Counted from the first letter of the stretch, positions 7,870-18,199 are shown. The stretch: DNA of 64,000 bases from Lachnospiraceae bacterium MA2020 (GCA_000746015.1 JQKK01000008.1:62001-126000), one strand, 5' to 3'. Notes: generated from the sequence alone by a model not told the origin. Program-made: numbers and translations.

Positions 7870-8697
7870 TTATGATAGATTAAGCTGCTCAAACGCGGCA
7901 GCTAAACCGTCATCATCTACAGCAGGACATACTATATCGCTTATCTCCTTAAGCGGTGCTGCACCATTTTCCATGCAGACACTTGTACCTACTGCTTCGA
8001 TCATTTCCAGATCATTCATACTGTCGCCGAATCCGTATGTATCCTCAATCGGAATACCAAGTTTTTCAGCTACAAGCTTCACACCTGTACCTTTGTTGAA
8101 CTTATAGTTTATAAGCTCTCCATTTACACAGTTTCCGTGAAGCGGAACAATCTGCATGACGAAATTAAAGTCATCCTTCAAAAGCTCTTTTGCTTCATCA
8201 AGCTGTGACATCTCCCTGCACATAACGACGATCTTGTAAACAGGAGTGCCATCGTACTCCTCAAATGGTCTAATATGCAGATCCTCAGCGAGTGCTTTTC
8301 TCCATCTTTCGATTTCTGAATTGCCCTCACCCTGCTCAGCTATGAAGTCCTTTAAGTCAGAATCACCCCACGATCCTGATGCTGCTTCAAGAGTGCAGAA
8401 CACTCCATGCTTATGAAGTGCTTTGATAGCTATATCTCTCTGCTCGTTCGTCATCGGGCAGTCATAGATAAGCTCATCTCCGATCATGACATAACCGCCG
8501 GCACTCGCAACAATGCCGTCAAAACCATACTTCAGAAGTGGCTTTAGCATGTCATAATTTCTTCCAGAACATAAAAATACCTTGTTACCTTTTTTTTGTG
8601 CAGATTTTATAGCTTTGAGTGCACTCTCCGGCGGGACATTTGTGCCAGGTGCAACCAAAGTACCATCAATATCTACAAATATTATCTTATTCCCCAT
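7870..8697 (-). CDS. Cof-type HAD-superfamily hydrolase
   Basis: A 275-residue cytoplasmic phosphatase of the HAD IIB (Cof) class. The nucleophile motif DIDGT (Asp9/Asp11) is N-terminal, the SGR motif follows near residue 44, and the C-terminal motif GFGDSMNDLEM binds Mg2+. The large cap domain between motifs determines the substrate. Such enzymes remove phosphate from sugar phosphates or cofactor precursors. Its place directly ahead of a PTS permease suggests it acts on the incoming sugar phosphate or relieves sugar-phosphate stress; this is inference. A GGAGGGAG ribosome site supports the start. Confidence 0.9.
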   Translation of the reverse strand: MGNKIIFVDIDGTLVAPGTNVPPESALKAIKSAQKKGNKVFLCSGRNYDMLKPLLKYGFDGIVASAGGYVMIGDELIYDCPMTNEQRDIAIKALHKHGVFCTLEAASGSWGDSDLKDFIAEQGEGNSEIERWRKALAEDLHIRPFEEYDGTPVYKIVVMCREMSQLDEAKELLKDDFNFVMQIVPLHGNCVNGELINYKFNKGTGVKLVAEKLGIPIEDTYGFGDSMNDLEMIEAVGTSVCMENGAAPLKEISDIVCPAVDDDGLAAAFEQLNLS

Positions 8698-8826
8698 CTA
8701 ACTCCCTCCATCTAGTTATGATAATTTTATGTCAATATAATTTTATCACATTAAAGAATCAAACTCCATGTTTTTGTTTAAAAACGTTCAAAAATAGTCA
8801 TTTTTGTGCAATATTACCGTTAAAGC

Positions 8827-8858
8827 AAAAAAGGCATCAGTTTTCACCAATGCCTTTT
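8827..8858 (-). terminator. Rho-independent terminator of the clpC-radA group
   Basis: The stem AAAAGGCAT/ATGCCTTTT surrounds a 12-base loop and ends in T6 on the minus strand, 10 bases past the radA stop codon. Confidence 0.8.
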
Positions 8859-8868
8859 ATCCGTAATA

Positions 8869-10236
8869 TTATATAAGCTCCATGGCATCAACGAGATTTT
8901 TTACACCTATCAGCTTTATCTTATCTGATGCTTTCACTGATGAAAGCGATGCCTCCGGCAGCACGACCGTCTTAAAGCCGAGTCTTTCAGCTTCGCTTAC
9001 TCTTTGCGCTACCTGACTCACAGCTCTTACCTCACCTGACAAACCAACTTCTCCAAAGCATATCATCGACTCATCAATAGGTCTGTTTCTAAACGACGAA
9101 GCTACTGCCATTACTATACCTAAATCCAAAGAAGGCTCATTTATCTTCATTCCTCCCGCTATATTCACATATGCATCGGAGTTTGAAAGACGCATACCCA
9201 CTCTTTTTTCGAGCACAGCCATCAATAGATTCACTCTGTTGTAATCTGTTCCCGTCGCCTGACGCCTCGGAAATCCGAAGTTTGTATCGCATACAAGCGC
9301 CTGGATCTCTACAAGAAGCGGTCTTGATCCTTCCATGCAGCATGTGACTACGCTTCCCGATGCATTCTCAGGTCTGCCTGACAGCATGAACTCTGACGGA
9401 TTTTTGACTTCTCTGAGTCCCTGCTCGTTCATTTCAAAAACACCGATCTCATCAGTTGATCCAAATCGGTTCTTAACACCTCTGAGAATACGGTATGCAC
9501 CCTTTGTGTCACCTTCAAAATAAAGCACTGTATCTACCATGTGCTCAAGCACTCTTGGTCCGGCGACAGCACCTTCCTTTGTCACATGACCAATTATAAA
9601 AATGCTTATGCCCAGCGTCTTTGCAATCTTTAAAAGCACTCCGGTAGTCTCTCTGACCTGTGCTACAGACCCAGGGGCTCCCTGGATCGTTTCGTTGAAC
9701 ATAGTCTGAATCGAGTCAATGACGACCATCTCAGGCTTCGTATTAATGATAATGTCCGTGATCGTATCAAGGTTAGTCTCTGAAACGAGCTTAAGATTAT
9801 CCGTAAAATCCCCGAGTCTAACTGCTCTCATCTTGATCTGCTTTAGCGATTCCTCGCCTGACACATACAATATTTCATGCCCTGCACCGCTTACATTTCT
9901 GCACACCTGCAAAAGCAATGTTGATTTACCGATACCCGGATCTCCACCTACCAATAGCATTGAGCCTTTTACTATCCCACCGCCCAATACTCTGTCAAGC
10001 TCACCTATGCCGCTTGTGATCTTGTCCTCAGAAACCATCTCTATAGACGCAAGAGTCGCCGGGCGGACTCTTGGTGCATCAATGCTGTTTTTGATGCGAT
10101 CATTTGTGCTTCCCGACGACTTTGTTACGGTCTCCTCGACCATAGTATTCCATTCATGACAGGCCGGGCACTGTCCCATCCATTTAGATGACTCATATCC
10201 GCAGCTCTGACAAAAAAATGCTGTTTTCTTTTTCAT
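8869..10236 (-). CDS. radA: DNA repair protein RadA
   Basis: A RecA-like ATPase that helps process recombination intermediates and branch migration. At 455 residues it has the full family length. In order: an N-terminal zinc ribbon (CQSCGYES, CPACHEW), a Walker A GGDPGIGKST near residue 95, the family signature KNRFGSTDEIG near 255, and a Lon-like C-terminal domain. The start overlaps the stop of the preceding 137-aa gene by four bases (ATGA), so the two are translationally coupled. The clpC-x-radA order resembles the Bacillus clpC-radA neighbourhood. Confidence 0.95.
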   Translation of the reverse strand: MKKKTAFFCQSCGYESSKWMGQCPACHEWNTMVEETVTKSSGSTNDRIKNSIDAPRVRPATLASIEMVSEDKITSGIGELDRVLGGGIVKGSMLLVGGDPGIGKSTLLLQVCRNVSGAGHEILYVSGEESLKQIKMRAVRLGDFTDNLKLVSETNLDTITDIIINTKPEMVVIDSIQTMFNETIQGAPGSVAQVRETTGVLLKIAKTLGISIFIIGHVTKEGAVAGPRVLEHMVDTVLYFEGDTKGAYRILRGVKNRFGSTDEIGVFEMNEQGLREVKNPSEFMLSGRPENASGSVVTCCMEGSRPLLVEIQALVCDTNFGFPRRQATGTDYNRVNLLMAVLEKRVGMRLSNSDAYVNIAGGMKINEPSLDLGIVMAVASSFRNRPIDESMICFGEVGLSGEVRAVSQVAQRVSEAERLGFKTVVLPEASLSSVKASDKIKLIGVKNLVDAMELI

Positions 10237-10646
10237 GCTCTCTTTGCTTCTACGCTGACTTTTCCGGCACCTGCAAGCTCCACACTAACTGAAAGCTTAC
10301 CGCCAAGATTAGTCTTCATCCTGCCAACACTATTACCACCAACAAAAACCTCATACTCAGTTTCATCTGCGAGGCCGAGTGTTATCTGTGCATCTTCATT
10401 TCCTTCCACTTCAAATGCAACACCCGTTTCTGTTTCCTTGAAATTGTTTACGCTTGTACCTGGCACTGACTCATACATGAACATACCGTTTTTCTCAAGC
10501 TTAGTCATTTCTGCAAATGTCTTTACCTTGTACAGGTCACCAACGTGCTTAAAATCTTCAAGTTTTGCCTTCTTATCTAGTGTGTGATCTCCAAAGCTGA
10601 TAAGACCATTTGCTTCGCTGCGTAGCAATTCCTTCACTGCTGACAT
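10233..10646 (-). CDS. Small conserved protein between clpC and radA, 137 aa
   Basis: A short soluble protein of predicted beta-rich character with the motif YKVKTFAEMTKLEKNGMFMY and a C-terminal GRMKTNLGGKLSVSVEL. From memory, close relatives are common in Lachnospiraceae and are often labelled endosialidase, a name the length cannot support because no sialidase fold or Asp-boxes are visible. It lies 42 bases behind clpC and overlaps radA by four bases. A GGAGG site precedes the ATG. The function is unknown; a link to stress or repair rests on context only. Confidence 0.75.
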   Translation of the reverse strand: MSAVKELLRSEANGLISFGDHTLDKKAKLEDFKHVGDLYKVKTFAEMTKLEKNGMFMYESVPGTSVNNFKETETGVAFEVEGNEDAQITLGLADETEYEVFVGGNSVGRMKTNLGGKLSVSVELAGAGKVSVEAKRA

Positions 10647-10688
10647 CTTGTTTCCTCCTGTTTCTTTCTGGGCTTTTAGCCTATAACA

Positions 10689-13136
10689 TTACTCCGTCTT
10701 GAAGACGATTTTTCCATCTTTAAGGTTCACATGAACCACATCTCCCGTCTGACATCTGCCAGAAAGGAGTTCTTCTGCCAGCGGATCTTCAATCATATTC
10801 TGTATAGCTCTTCTGAGCGGACGAGCGCCATACTTCTGATCTATACCCTTTTCTATGATATGCTCCTTGACCTTACCTGATATCTTAAGAGTGATATCCA
10901 TTTGGTCTTTTGCTCTTGCAATCAGATTCTTTGAAAGAAGTGTAACGATATCTTTCATGTGCTCTTTTGTAAGAGAATGGAACACGATAATATCATCAAT
11001 TCTATTGATAAACTCAGGCTTAAAAATCCTCTTTACCTCAGCCATGACATTTCCCTTCATGTCACGATACTCAGTCTTTGGATCATCACCTGCGCCAAAT
11101 CCGAGATGCTTTGGATCTACTATAGCCTGCGCTCCTGCATTACTTGTCATGATGATGATAGCATTCTTAAAGCTTACCTTACGTCCCTTTGAATCGGTGA
11201 TATGACCATCATCAAGCACCTGCAAAAGGACATTAAATACATCCGGATGGGCTTTTTCTATCTCATCAAAAAGCACTACCGAGTATGGATTTCTCCTGAT
11301 CTTTTCTGCAAGCTGTCCACCTTCATCATGTCCAACATATCCTGGAGGTGAGCCTATCATCTTTGCTACCGAGTGAGACTCCATAAACTCAGACATATCA
11401 ACTCTGATAAGTGAATTTTCTGAGCCAAACATAGCCTCCGCCAAAGCTTTTGAAAGCTCGGTCTTACCTACACCTGTAGGTCCGAGGAAAAGGAATGAAC
11501 CAACAGGTCTCTTTGGATCCTTAAGTCCTACTCTTCCTCTTCTGATAGCTTTTGAAATAGTTGTAACAGCTTCATCCTGTGCGATAACTCTCTTATGAAG
11601 GATACTTTCAAGCTTAAGGAGACGGTCATTCTCCTTCTCAGTAAGCTTACCGGTTGGTATCTTTGTCCATATAGAAACAACATCAGCTATCGCATCCGGT
11701 GTAAGCACCATGTTATTTTCTTCGATCTTTTTCTTATGGCGCTTCTCCATCCGCTCACATCGTACGATCTTCTTTTGCTGCTCAAGTCTTATCTCTTTTG
11801 CTGTGATGAAGTCTTTTTCTTTAATAGCACGTTCCTTCATCTCTTCCATATCGCTGATCTCACGTCTAAGCTCTGCTATTGCAGGAGAAACTGACATGTT
11901 CTCTAAACGAAGGTGGCTTGATGCTTCATCCATAACATCGATTGCCTTATCCGGCAGGAATCTGTCACTTATGTATCTTGAAGAAAGACGTACTGCAGCC
12001 TCAACAGCCTCCGGTGAAATAGTGATACCGTGGTGCTCCTCATACTTATTCTTGATACCCATAAGTATGCTTATTGCTTCTTCTTCAGACGGCTCTTCTA
12101 CAGTGACCGGCTGAAATCTTCTTTCAAGCGCTGCATCCTTTTCGATATACTTTCTATACTCTTCATGAGTTGTTGCTCCAATAAGCTGGATATCACCTCT
12201 TGCAAGTGAAGGCTTAAGGATATTGGCAGCATCAATAGCTCCCTCTGCTCCTCCGGCACCTATCAGAGTATGTATCTCATCCATAAAGAGGAGTATATCT
12301 CCATCACTCTCTACTTCAGCTATAGTACGTTTGATACGTTCTTCAAACTCTCCACGGTACTTACTTCCCGCAACCATTCCAGACATATCAAGAGAAACTA
12401 CTCTCTTGTTTTCTATAGTTGGAGGCACATCGCCGTTAACTATCCTAATGGCTAATCCTTCAGCAATCGCAGTCTTACCTACACCCGGCTCTCCGACAAG
12501 ACAAGGATTGTTCTTGGTCCTTCTTGAAAGGATCTGTATAACTCTCTTGATCTCATCATCCCTGCCAACTACAGGATCGAGCTTTTCCATACGTGCAAGC
12601 TCTGTAAGATCACGACTGTACTTGTCAAGCATTGGAGTAGTGCTTGCTGCTCCCCTGCTGCGTGACTGTCTTGATGTCCTCAGGTCCTCTTTTGCGAGAT
12701 TTGGATCTTCACCGATAGCCTGAAGGATATCTGCATAGACCTTCATCACGTTGATATTTAAAGTATTCAGAAGACGGAGTGCCGTACTGTCACCCTCTCT
12801 GATGAGTGCCATAAGGATATGCTCTGTGCCGATCTTTTCTGCATCAAAGCGTCTTGCAATCTCCTCAGAATACTCTAATATCTTGTCCGTACGCGGAGTA
12901 AATCCGTCATGCTCTTTAAGCATGACTTCTGCTCCCGGAGCTATAAGCTGCTCTATAAGATCGAGAATCTGCGACTCCTGCACTCCGTTTTCGCTCAATA
13001 CGAGAGCTGCAACACCTGTCCTCTCCCTTATAAGTGCAACTAAAACATGCTCTGTACCGACATAATTCTGTTTCAGCTCTTTCGCACATTTTTTTGCGAG
13101 TTCTATCACTCGCTGAGCCTTTTCAGTATATTCCAT
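10689..13136 (-). CDS. clpC: ATP-dependent Clp protease ATPase subunit ClpC
   Basis: The class I AAA+ unfoldase that feeds proteins to ClpP. At 815 residues it is full length. Order: two Clp-N repeats (1-145), AAA-1 with GEPGVGKTA, a middle segment with a UVR-like helix pair (about 420-460), AAA-2 with GPTGVGKTELS, and the C-terminal D2 domain. Unlike the Bacillus operon, no ctsR, mcsA or mcsB lies beside it. The upstream neighbour is instead an uncharacterised membrane protein ending 15 bases away, and downstream come the 137-aa gene and radA. Confidence 0.96.
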   Translation of the reverse strand: MEYTEKAQRVIELAKKCAKELKQNYVGTEHVLVALIRERTGVAALVLSENGVQESQILDLIEQLIAPGAEVMLKEHDGFTPRTDKILEYSEEIARRFDAEKIGTEHILMALIREGDSTALRLLNTLNINVMKVYADILQAIGEDPNLAKEDLRTSRQSRSRGAASTTPMLDKYSRDLTELARMEKLDPVVGRDDEIKRVIQILSRRTKNNPCLVGEPGVGKTAIAEGLAIRIVNGDVPPTIENKRVVSLDMSGMVAGSKYRGEFEERIKRTIAEVESDGDILLFMDEIHTLIGAGGAEGAIDAANILKPSLARGDIQLIGATTHEEYRKYIEKDAALERRFQPVTVEEPSEEEAISILMGIKNKYEEHHGITISPEAVEAAVRLSSRYISDRFLPDKAIDVMDEASSHLRLENMSVSPAIAELRREISDMEEMKERAIKEKDFITAKEIRLEQQKKIVRCERMEKRHKKKIEENNMVLTPDAIADVVSIWTKIPTGKLTEKENDRLLKLESILHKRVIAQDEAVTTISKAIRRGRVGLKDPKRPVGSFLFLGPTGVGKTELSKALAEAMFGSENSLIRVDMSEFMESHSVAKMIGSPPGYVGHDEGGQLAEKIRRNPYSVVLFDEIEKAHPDVFNVLLQVLDDGHITDSKGRKVSFKNAIIIMTSNAGAQAIVDPKHLGFGAGDDPKTEYRDMKGNVMAEVKRIFKPEFINRIDDIIVFHSLTKEHMKDIVTLLSKNLIARAKDQMDITLKISGKVKEHIIEKGIDQKYGARPLRRAIQNMIEDPLAEELLSGRCQTGDVVHVNLKDGKIVFKTE

Positions 13137-13151
13137 CCGTTATCATTCCTT

Positions 13152-14693
13152 TTATTTTTTTATATCAAGGAACTCAAAATCAAAGTCTTCATCAAAATCG
13201 TAATCCTGACGCTTTCTTGTCTTCTTTGGTCTGATCTCATCATCCTCAAAGTCAAATCCTGAGTTTCTTGACTGCTTCTTCTCAGTAGCTTTTCTTACTG
13301 TCTTTGTAGGTATACCGGCTGTGATCTCCATATTCTCCCAGTCTACCTCTTCTGCAGCGCGATTACGCTCCATTGGAACGTCATCTTCATATTCACGTTC
13401 ATCAAATTTCTTGCTCTTTGCAGGTCTTGAAGGCTTTGAAGCCTTACTGCTTCTGGAAGCCTTGACACCCTCGACTTCTCTTGGATTTCTTCCCTGAATA
13501 CGAGCCTTTTCTTTTTTAGCAACGCGACTTCTTATAGCCTCGATCTCATCTTCTTCGTCATCTTCATCATCTTCATAGCTGTCTTTTCTTGGTACTCCAA
13601 ATCTTGCTCCACCTAAAAGAAGGTTAACAAGAACAAACATCAGGATAACTACTACAACTACAAGTACTACGATAATGAAAAGTCTGGTTCTTGAAAGCTT
13701 ACGATATTTCTTTGTAGTATCTGTCTCACCATGAGGAACGTCTACATATCTCTGATATGTGCCATTCTTTATATCATAAAGATAAAAACCAAGATTACAC
13801 TGATCATCAAGTGCATACAAAAGACAGAAATCTGTAGTCTGTGCTGCAACAAGTCCTGCCGCATTAGTATGAGCGATCTCCTCAAGTGCAAGCATAGCTG
13901 CTTCCTGTGCAGACTCATCAAGTGTACTTGAAGCCTCTGCCGAAGCTGCCTCAGTAGAAGCTGCTTCTGTAGTTTCATTCAAAACATCTTCTGCTGCATA
14001 CACTTTTTGTGTAAAGCTGAATACAGATGCTTCACTTTCTGATGATCCTTCTTCCTCTGAAGAATCTTTTGATTTTTTCTTTGATTTTTCTTTTTTGTTT
14101 TCTATTGACTCCTCTGATGAATCCTCATCAGTGCTTACTTCAGCAGGCAATGACCAGGCTGTAGCCTTCTTTGATCCCCATTTAAGATCTTTTTTTGTAA
14201 ATCCATCAGGTCCAACAATGTTGTCCTTTGGATCAAGAACGATGATATAATGACCATTTATACCATCAATCTTGATCATATCGGACATTTCTGCATTATT
14301 AGTTGTATCACAGATATAGAACTCTCCGTTAGAACCATCAGCATCCGTAAGATATGCCAATGTTACTGTAAGTCCTTCTGCTCCGAGTGTAGCGCTCTTT
14401 GTCTTCATCTGAGCAAGCTCTACCTGTTCACCCTCGTAATCAACTGTATATGTTGAAAATCCCAATGGAACCTCTGCATCAGGGAATGTAAGTGCAATAA
14501 ACTTTCCCTTGATATTGGTCGCTATAGAACTTGGTGTTACCTCAGTATTGCCTGCACCCTCTTCTGTAAGAGCTGCATCTGTCTCTTCTGATGTCACTTC
14601 ATCTGCAAAAGTACCTACAGGTACTGCACCTATAAGCATAGATGCAGTTAACATTGTAAGCATTGTCTTTTTAAGTATTGCTGTAAGTTTCAT
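13152..14693 (-). CDS. Uncharacterised secreted-then-anchored membrane protein, 513 aa
   Basis: Not a family I recognise. It has a signal peptide (residues 1-30, ending near GTFA), an extracytoplasmic region (31-335) with a low-complexity Ser/Glu/Lys segment (186-225) and an Ala/Ser/Glu-rich segment (238-272), one strong membrane helix (338-360), and a cytoplasmic tail with acidic runs (372-384), a Lys/Arg/Ser-rich stretch and an acidic aromatic C-terminus (490-513). The GAGAGG site fits the start. It stops 15 bases before clpC, so it is likely co-transcribed with it. A role in sensing envelope stress would fit the layout but is speculative. Confidence 0.8.
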   Translation of the reverse strand: MKLTAILKKTMLTMLTASMLIGAVPVGTFADEVTSEETDAALTEEGAGNTEVTPSSIATNIKGKFIALTFPDAEVPLGFSTYTVDYEGEQVELAQMKTKSATLGAEGLTVTLAYLTDADGSNGEFYICDTTNNAEMSDMIKIDGINGHYIIVLDPKDNIVGPDGFTKKDLKWGSKKATAWSLPAEVSTDEDSSEESIENKKEKSKKKSKDSSEEEGSSESEASVFSFTQKVYAAEDVLNETTEAASTEAASAEASSTLDESAQEAAMLALEEIAHTNAAGLVAAQTTDFCLLYALDDQCNLGFYLYDIKNGTYQRYVDVPHGETDTTKKYRKLSRTRLFIIVVLVVVVVILMFVLVNLLLGGARFGVPRKDSYEDDEDDEEDEIEAIRSRVAKKEKARIQGRNPREVEGVKASRSSKASKPSRPAKSKKFDEREYEDDVPMERNRAAEEVDWENMEITAGIPTKTVRKATEKKQSRNSGFDFEDDEIRPKKTRKRQDYDFDEDFDFEFLDIKK

Positions 14694-14766
14694 AATGTCC
14701 TCTCAACTATATCTGTTATATTTTGAAAAGACTATAAAAGCCTTTTCTTTAATGATAGTATAACTA

Positions 14767-15231
14767 CTATCTGTCGAAACGACGTTTACCGTCGCCTCCC
14801 TCTTCCATGGCCTTGCCAAGCACGTGGATAAGATCTTTCTTATCCATCATCTGCTTTTCCTTCTTCCTCTTTTCCTTAGCTGCCTCATGCAGTTTTGCAC
14901 AGCTTTCACAGAACAAACCATACCTTATCGGCTTGCCGCAACCTTCACAGGTCAGATAGGTTTTAGACTCTTTTGTTACTTCGAGGCGCTCTTCTTTCAG
15001 CATCCTTCTGATGCTGTCTTCATCTACACCTGTTTCGGCGTGAATCTGTGCAATATTGGCCTGATGATGCTCGTCAAGATACTTCCTCACCTTGCCAAAA
15101 TCATCATAAAAAATCTTACCGCATTTACGACACTTGTAAGTACCCAACCCCTTAAAGTCCAGTGGGGCAGCACATTCATCGCAGTTAGTCGGCTTATGAT
15201 AGTGATCACCAAACAAATCCTCAATACCCAT
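14767..15231 (-). CDS. Zinc-ribbon protein resembling flagellar-operon protein YvyF
   Basis: A 154-residue protein with an N-terminal zinc ribbon (CDECAAP and CRKCGKIF), a central winged-helix-like segment (about 50-85), a second ribbon (CEGCGKP and CESC) and a charged C-terminal tail. This layout resembles YvyF, which sits in flagellar operons of Bacillus, but no flagellar gene lies here; it follows purD by 20 bases. The GGGGG site gives the start. The assignment to YvyF is tentative; a nucleic-acid-binding role is as plausible. Confidence 0.65.
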   Translation of the reverse strand: MGIEDLFGDHYHKPTNCDECAAPLDFKGLGTYKCRKCGKIFYDDFGKVRKYLDEHHQANIAQIHAETGVDEDSIRRMLKEERLEVTKESKTYLTCEGCGKPIRYGLFCESCAKLHEAAKEKRKKEKQMMDKKDLIHVLGKAMEEGGDGKRRFDR

Positions 15232-15251
15232 AAGTATCCCCCTTTATAGCT

Positions 15252-16523
15252 TTACGCTTCGTCGATAGCCTTGCCGATATCCTTTCTGCAATACTTATTT
15301 TCGAAGTCAATCCAACTAGCAGCCTCATAAGCATTAGCACGTGCCTGACGCAGATCAGGTCCAACTGCTGTCACACCCAGCACTCTTCCGCCATTTGTTA
15401 CTATGCCTTTTGAACTCTTCCTTGTTCCGGCATGGAAACAATAGTATCCGTCTTCATGCTCAAATCTTTCAAGACCATTTATAACATGTCCCTTTGTATA
15501 CTGCAACGGATAACCCTCTGATGCTAATACAACACAAACAGCTGCATTATCTTCAAACTCAAGCTTGATCTTTCCAAGCTTGCCATCGATACAAGCTTCC
15601 ATCACATCTATAATATCATTTTTCATGCGAACTAGCACTACCTGAGCCTCAGGATCTCCAAAACGTGCATTATACTCAAGCACCTTTGGTCCGTCCTCAG
15701 TAAGCATAAGTCCAAAGAATATCACACCCTTAAACTCTCTGCCCTCTGCAGCCATCGCATCAACTGTAGGCTGGAAAATGTTCTTTTTGCAGTACTCCTC
15801 GATCTTTTTTGTATAGAAAGGAGAAGGAGAAAATGTTCCCATTCCGCCTGTATTTAAGCCTGTATCACCATCTCCTGCTCTCTTGTGATCCTGAGCGCTG
15901 GACATGACCTTTACAGTCTTGCCATCACAGAATGTAAGTACAGAAACCTCACGTCCTGTCATAAACTCCTCAATAACCATTGTATTGCCGGCGGTACCAA
16001 ACTTCTTGTCAAGCATTATCTCCTTGACGCCGTTTCTTGCCTCCTCGAGAGTGTTGCAGATAAGTACACCCTTACCAAGTGCAAGTCCGTCTGCTTTAAG
16101 TACTATAGGCATCTTTGCTGTATCAAGATATTCAAGCGCCTTTGCAGCATCTGTAAAAACTTCATAGGATGCTGTAGGTATATTATACTTCTTCATGAGG
16201 TCTTTTGAAAATGCCTTTGAGCCCTCAATTATAGCAGCATTTTTTCTCGGACCAAATGCTCTGAGACCAGCCTCTTCGAGCGCATCAACAAGTCCGCCTA
16301 CAAGCGGATCATCAGGTCCTACTATGGTGAGATCGATATCATGATTCTTTGCAAACTTAACGATACGGTCAAACTCCATTACTTTTATATCGACACATTC
16401 TGCTATTTCCGCAATACCTGCATTGCCCGGAGCGCAATAAATCTTGTCAACTTTTTCACTTTTTGCTACACATGTAGCAATAGCATGCTCTCTTCCACCG
16501 CTTCCGACAATAAGTACATTCAT
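15252..16523 (-). CDS. purD: Phosphoribosylamine-glycine ligase
   Basis: GAR synthetase, the second step of purine synthesis, joining glycine to phosphoribosylamine with ATP. The 423-residue chain is full length: N-terminal GSGGREHAIA, ATP-grasp core with KADGLALGKGV and the C-terminal EYNARFGDPEAQ metal-binding motif. The start overlaps the purN stop by four bases (ATGA). The order is purE-purM-purN-purD. Confidence 0.97.
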   Translation of the reverse strand: MNVLIVGSGGREHAIATCVAKSEKVDKIYCAPGNAGIAEIAECVDIKVMEFDRIVKFAKNHDIDLTIVGPDDPLVGGLVDALEEAGLRAFGPRKNAAIIEGSKAFSKDLMKKYNIPTASYEVFTDAAKALEYLDTAKMPIVLKADGLALGKGVLICNTLEEARNGVKEIMLDKKFGTAGNTMVIEEFMTGREVSVLTFCDGKTVKVMSSAQDHKRAGDGDTGLNTGGMGTFSPSPFYTKKIEEYCKKNIFQPTVDAMAAEGREFKGVIFFGLMLTEDGPKVLEYNARFGDPEAQVVLVRMKNDIIDVMEACIDGKLGKIKLEFEDNAAVCVVLASEGYPLQYTKGHVINGLERFEHEDGYYCFHAGTRKSSKGIVTNGGRVLGVTAVGPDLRQARANAYEAASWIDFENKYCRKDIGKAIDEA

Positions 16524-17143
16524 CTGATTTCCACCTTTCTCTCATTTACCGTAACTCTGCCATTTGCAATCAAATCTATCGCGTGAGGCAAAATCTTCCA
16601 TTCTGCCTCCTCCATCACGCGTCGCTGCAGTGTTTCCGGCGTATCATCAAACTTTGTTTCTACTGCCTTCTGTAGTATTATAGGACCGGAATCGCATCCT
16701 TCATCCACAAAATGAACTGTAGCACCTGTCACTTTTACTCCACGCTTAAGAGCTTCTTCATGAACCTTTAATCCATAGTAACCCACTCCGCAAAATGATG
16801 GGATAAGTGACGGATGTACATTGATTATCTTATTTGTATATTTTGAAACAAGCTCTGACGGAAGTACTACCAAAAATCCGGCCAGTACTATAAGATCCGG
16901 CTTAGCTTCATCTATAGAAGCGAGAAGAGCTTTGTTAAACTCTTCTACGCTTTCAAAATTTTTCTTAGATACAACTTCATGGGCAACTCCGGCTTTCTCA
17001 GCTCTTTCAAGAGCTTTTACGCCTTCTTTGTTGCTTATCACCTTTACAAGCTCTGTATTGGTAATATCTCCTGCATCTATTGCATCAATAATAGCCTGCA
17101 GGTTTGTACCACCGCCTGAAACCAGGACTACGAGCCTCAGCAT
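16520..17143 (-). CDS. purN: Phosphoribosylglycinamide formyltransferase
   Basis: Transfers a formyl group from 10-formyl-THF to GAR. Catalytic Asn, His and Asp are in [11 protein letters not shown] and DEGCDSGPI, and the N-terminal [11 protein letters not shown] binds the phosphate. I chose the ATG at 17143 rather than the TTG six bases upstream, because GGGAG lies seven bases before it. It overlaps the end of purM by seven bases, so translation is coupled. Confidence 0.96.
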   Translation of the reverse strand: MLRLVVLVSGGGTNLQAIIDAIDAGDITNTELVKVISNKEGVKALERAEKAGVAHEVVSKKNFESVEEFNKALLASIDEAKPDLIVLAGFLVVLPSELVSKYTNKIINVHPSLIPSFCGVGYYGLKVHEEALKRGVKVTGATVHFVDEGCDSGPIILQKAVETKFDDTPETLQRRVMEEAEWKILPHAIDLIANGRVTVNERKVEIR

Positions 17144-18165
17144 AAGCAAACTCCCTTCTTGTCAGCCTTTCTTGTCTGTCCTACGATAAATGCCTTCTCT
17201 CCAGCCTTTTCTACAGCTGCGATAGTCTTATCTGCATCTTCAGGTCTTACTGCAAGAAGCATACCTATACCCATGTTATAAGTATTATACATCATATGCT
17301 CTTCAATTGCTCCTGTCTTTTGAATCATTTCAAAAATAGGAGGAATTGGATATGAGCCCTTATTTACAACAGCTTCGATTCCTTCCGGAAGCATTCTTGG
17401 AATATTCTCATAGAATCCGCCGCCTGTAATATGTGAGCAGCCCTTTACGATCACACCTGCTTCACGAACTTCTCTCATAGCCTTTACATATATCTTCGTA
17501 GGTCTGATAAGAGCCTCACCCAAAGTCTCGCCCAATGAATCATGATGCCTTGAAAGTGTAGCCTCATCGATGCTGAACACTTTTCTTACAAGAGAGAAAC
17601 CATTTGAATGTACACCTGATGAAGATATGCCGACAAGTACATCACCATCAGCTATTGTAGATCCGTCGATCATATTGTCCTGATCTACGATTCCTACCGC
17701 AAATCCGGCAAGGTCATACTCATCAACAGGATAGAATCCAGGCATTTCAGCAGTCTCACCACCGATAAGTGCAGCGCTGCTCTGCTTACATCCATCAGCA
17801 ACACCCTTAACGATAGTTGCGATCTTCTCAGGAATATTTTTTCCGCATGCTATATAATCAAGGAAAAACAGTGGCTCACCACCTGCACATGCTATATCAT
17901 TGACACACATAGCTACACAGTCGATACCAACTGTATCATGCTTATCCATAACGAAAGCAAGCTTAAGCTTTGTACCTACACCGTCTGTTCCTGAAACCAA
18001 TGTAGGATTCTTCATTGTCATGAAGTTCTTAAGTGAAAAAGCACCTGCAAATCCGCCAAGTCCACCAAGTACTTCAGGTCTCATGGTCTCCTTGACATGC
18101 TTTTTCATCAGCTCAACTGCCTTGTATCCAGCTTCAACATCAACTCCAGCGCTCTTGTAATCCAT
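17137..18165 (-). CDS. purM: Phosphoribosylformylglycinamidine cyclo-ligase
   Basis: AIR synthetase, closing the imidazole ring with ATP. The start at 18165 ([13 protein letters not shown]) matches the usual N-terminus and has GGAGG five bases upstream; a longer frame adds 12 residues that the family lacks. Motifs include [18 protein letters not shown] and [14 protein letters not shown] small hairpin with a T run separates it from purE. Confidence 0.97.
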   Translation of the reverse strand: MDYKSAGVDVEAGYKAVELMKKHVKETMRPEVLGGLGGFAGAFSLKNFMTMKNPTLVSGTDGVGTKLKLAFVMDKHDTVGIDCVAMCVNDIACAGGEPLFFLDYIACGKNIPEKIATIVKGVADGCKQSSAALIGGETAEMPGFYPVDEYDLAGFAVGIVDQDNMIDGSTIADGDVLVGISSSGVHSNGFSLVRKVFSIDEATLSRHHDSLGETLGEALIRPTKIYVKAMREVREAGVIVKGCSHITGGGFYENIPRMLPEGIEAVVNKGSYPIPPIFEMIQKTGAIEEHMMYNTYNMGIGMLLAVRPEDADKTIAAVEKAGEKAFIVGQTRKADKKGVCLC

Positions 18166-18199
18166 TTTATCCTCCAAAATATCTGCAATGTCTTCAAGC

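Noticed and set aside
14754-14771. Perfect 7-bp hairpin at the end of the zinc-ribbon gene
   Set aside because: No T run follows on either strand, so I did not call it a terminator; it may weakly separate two genes.
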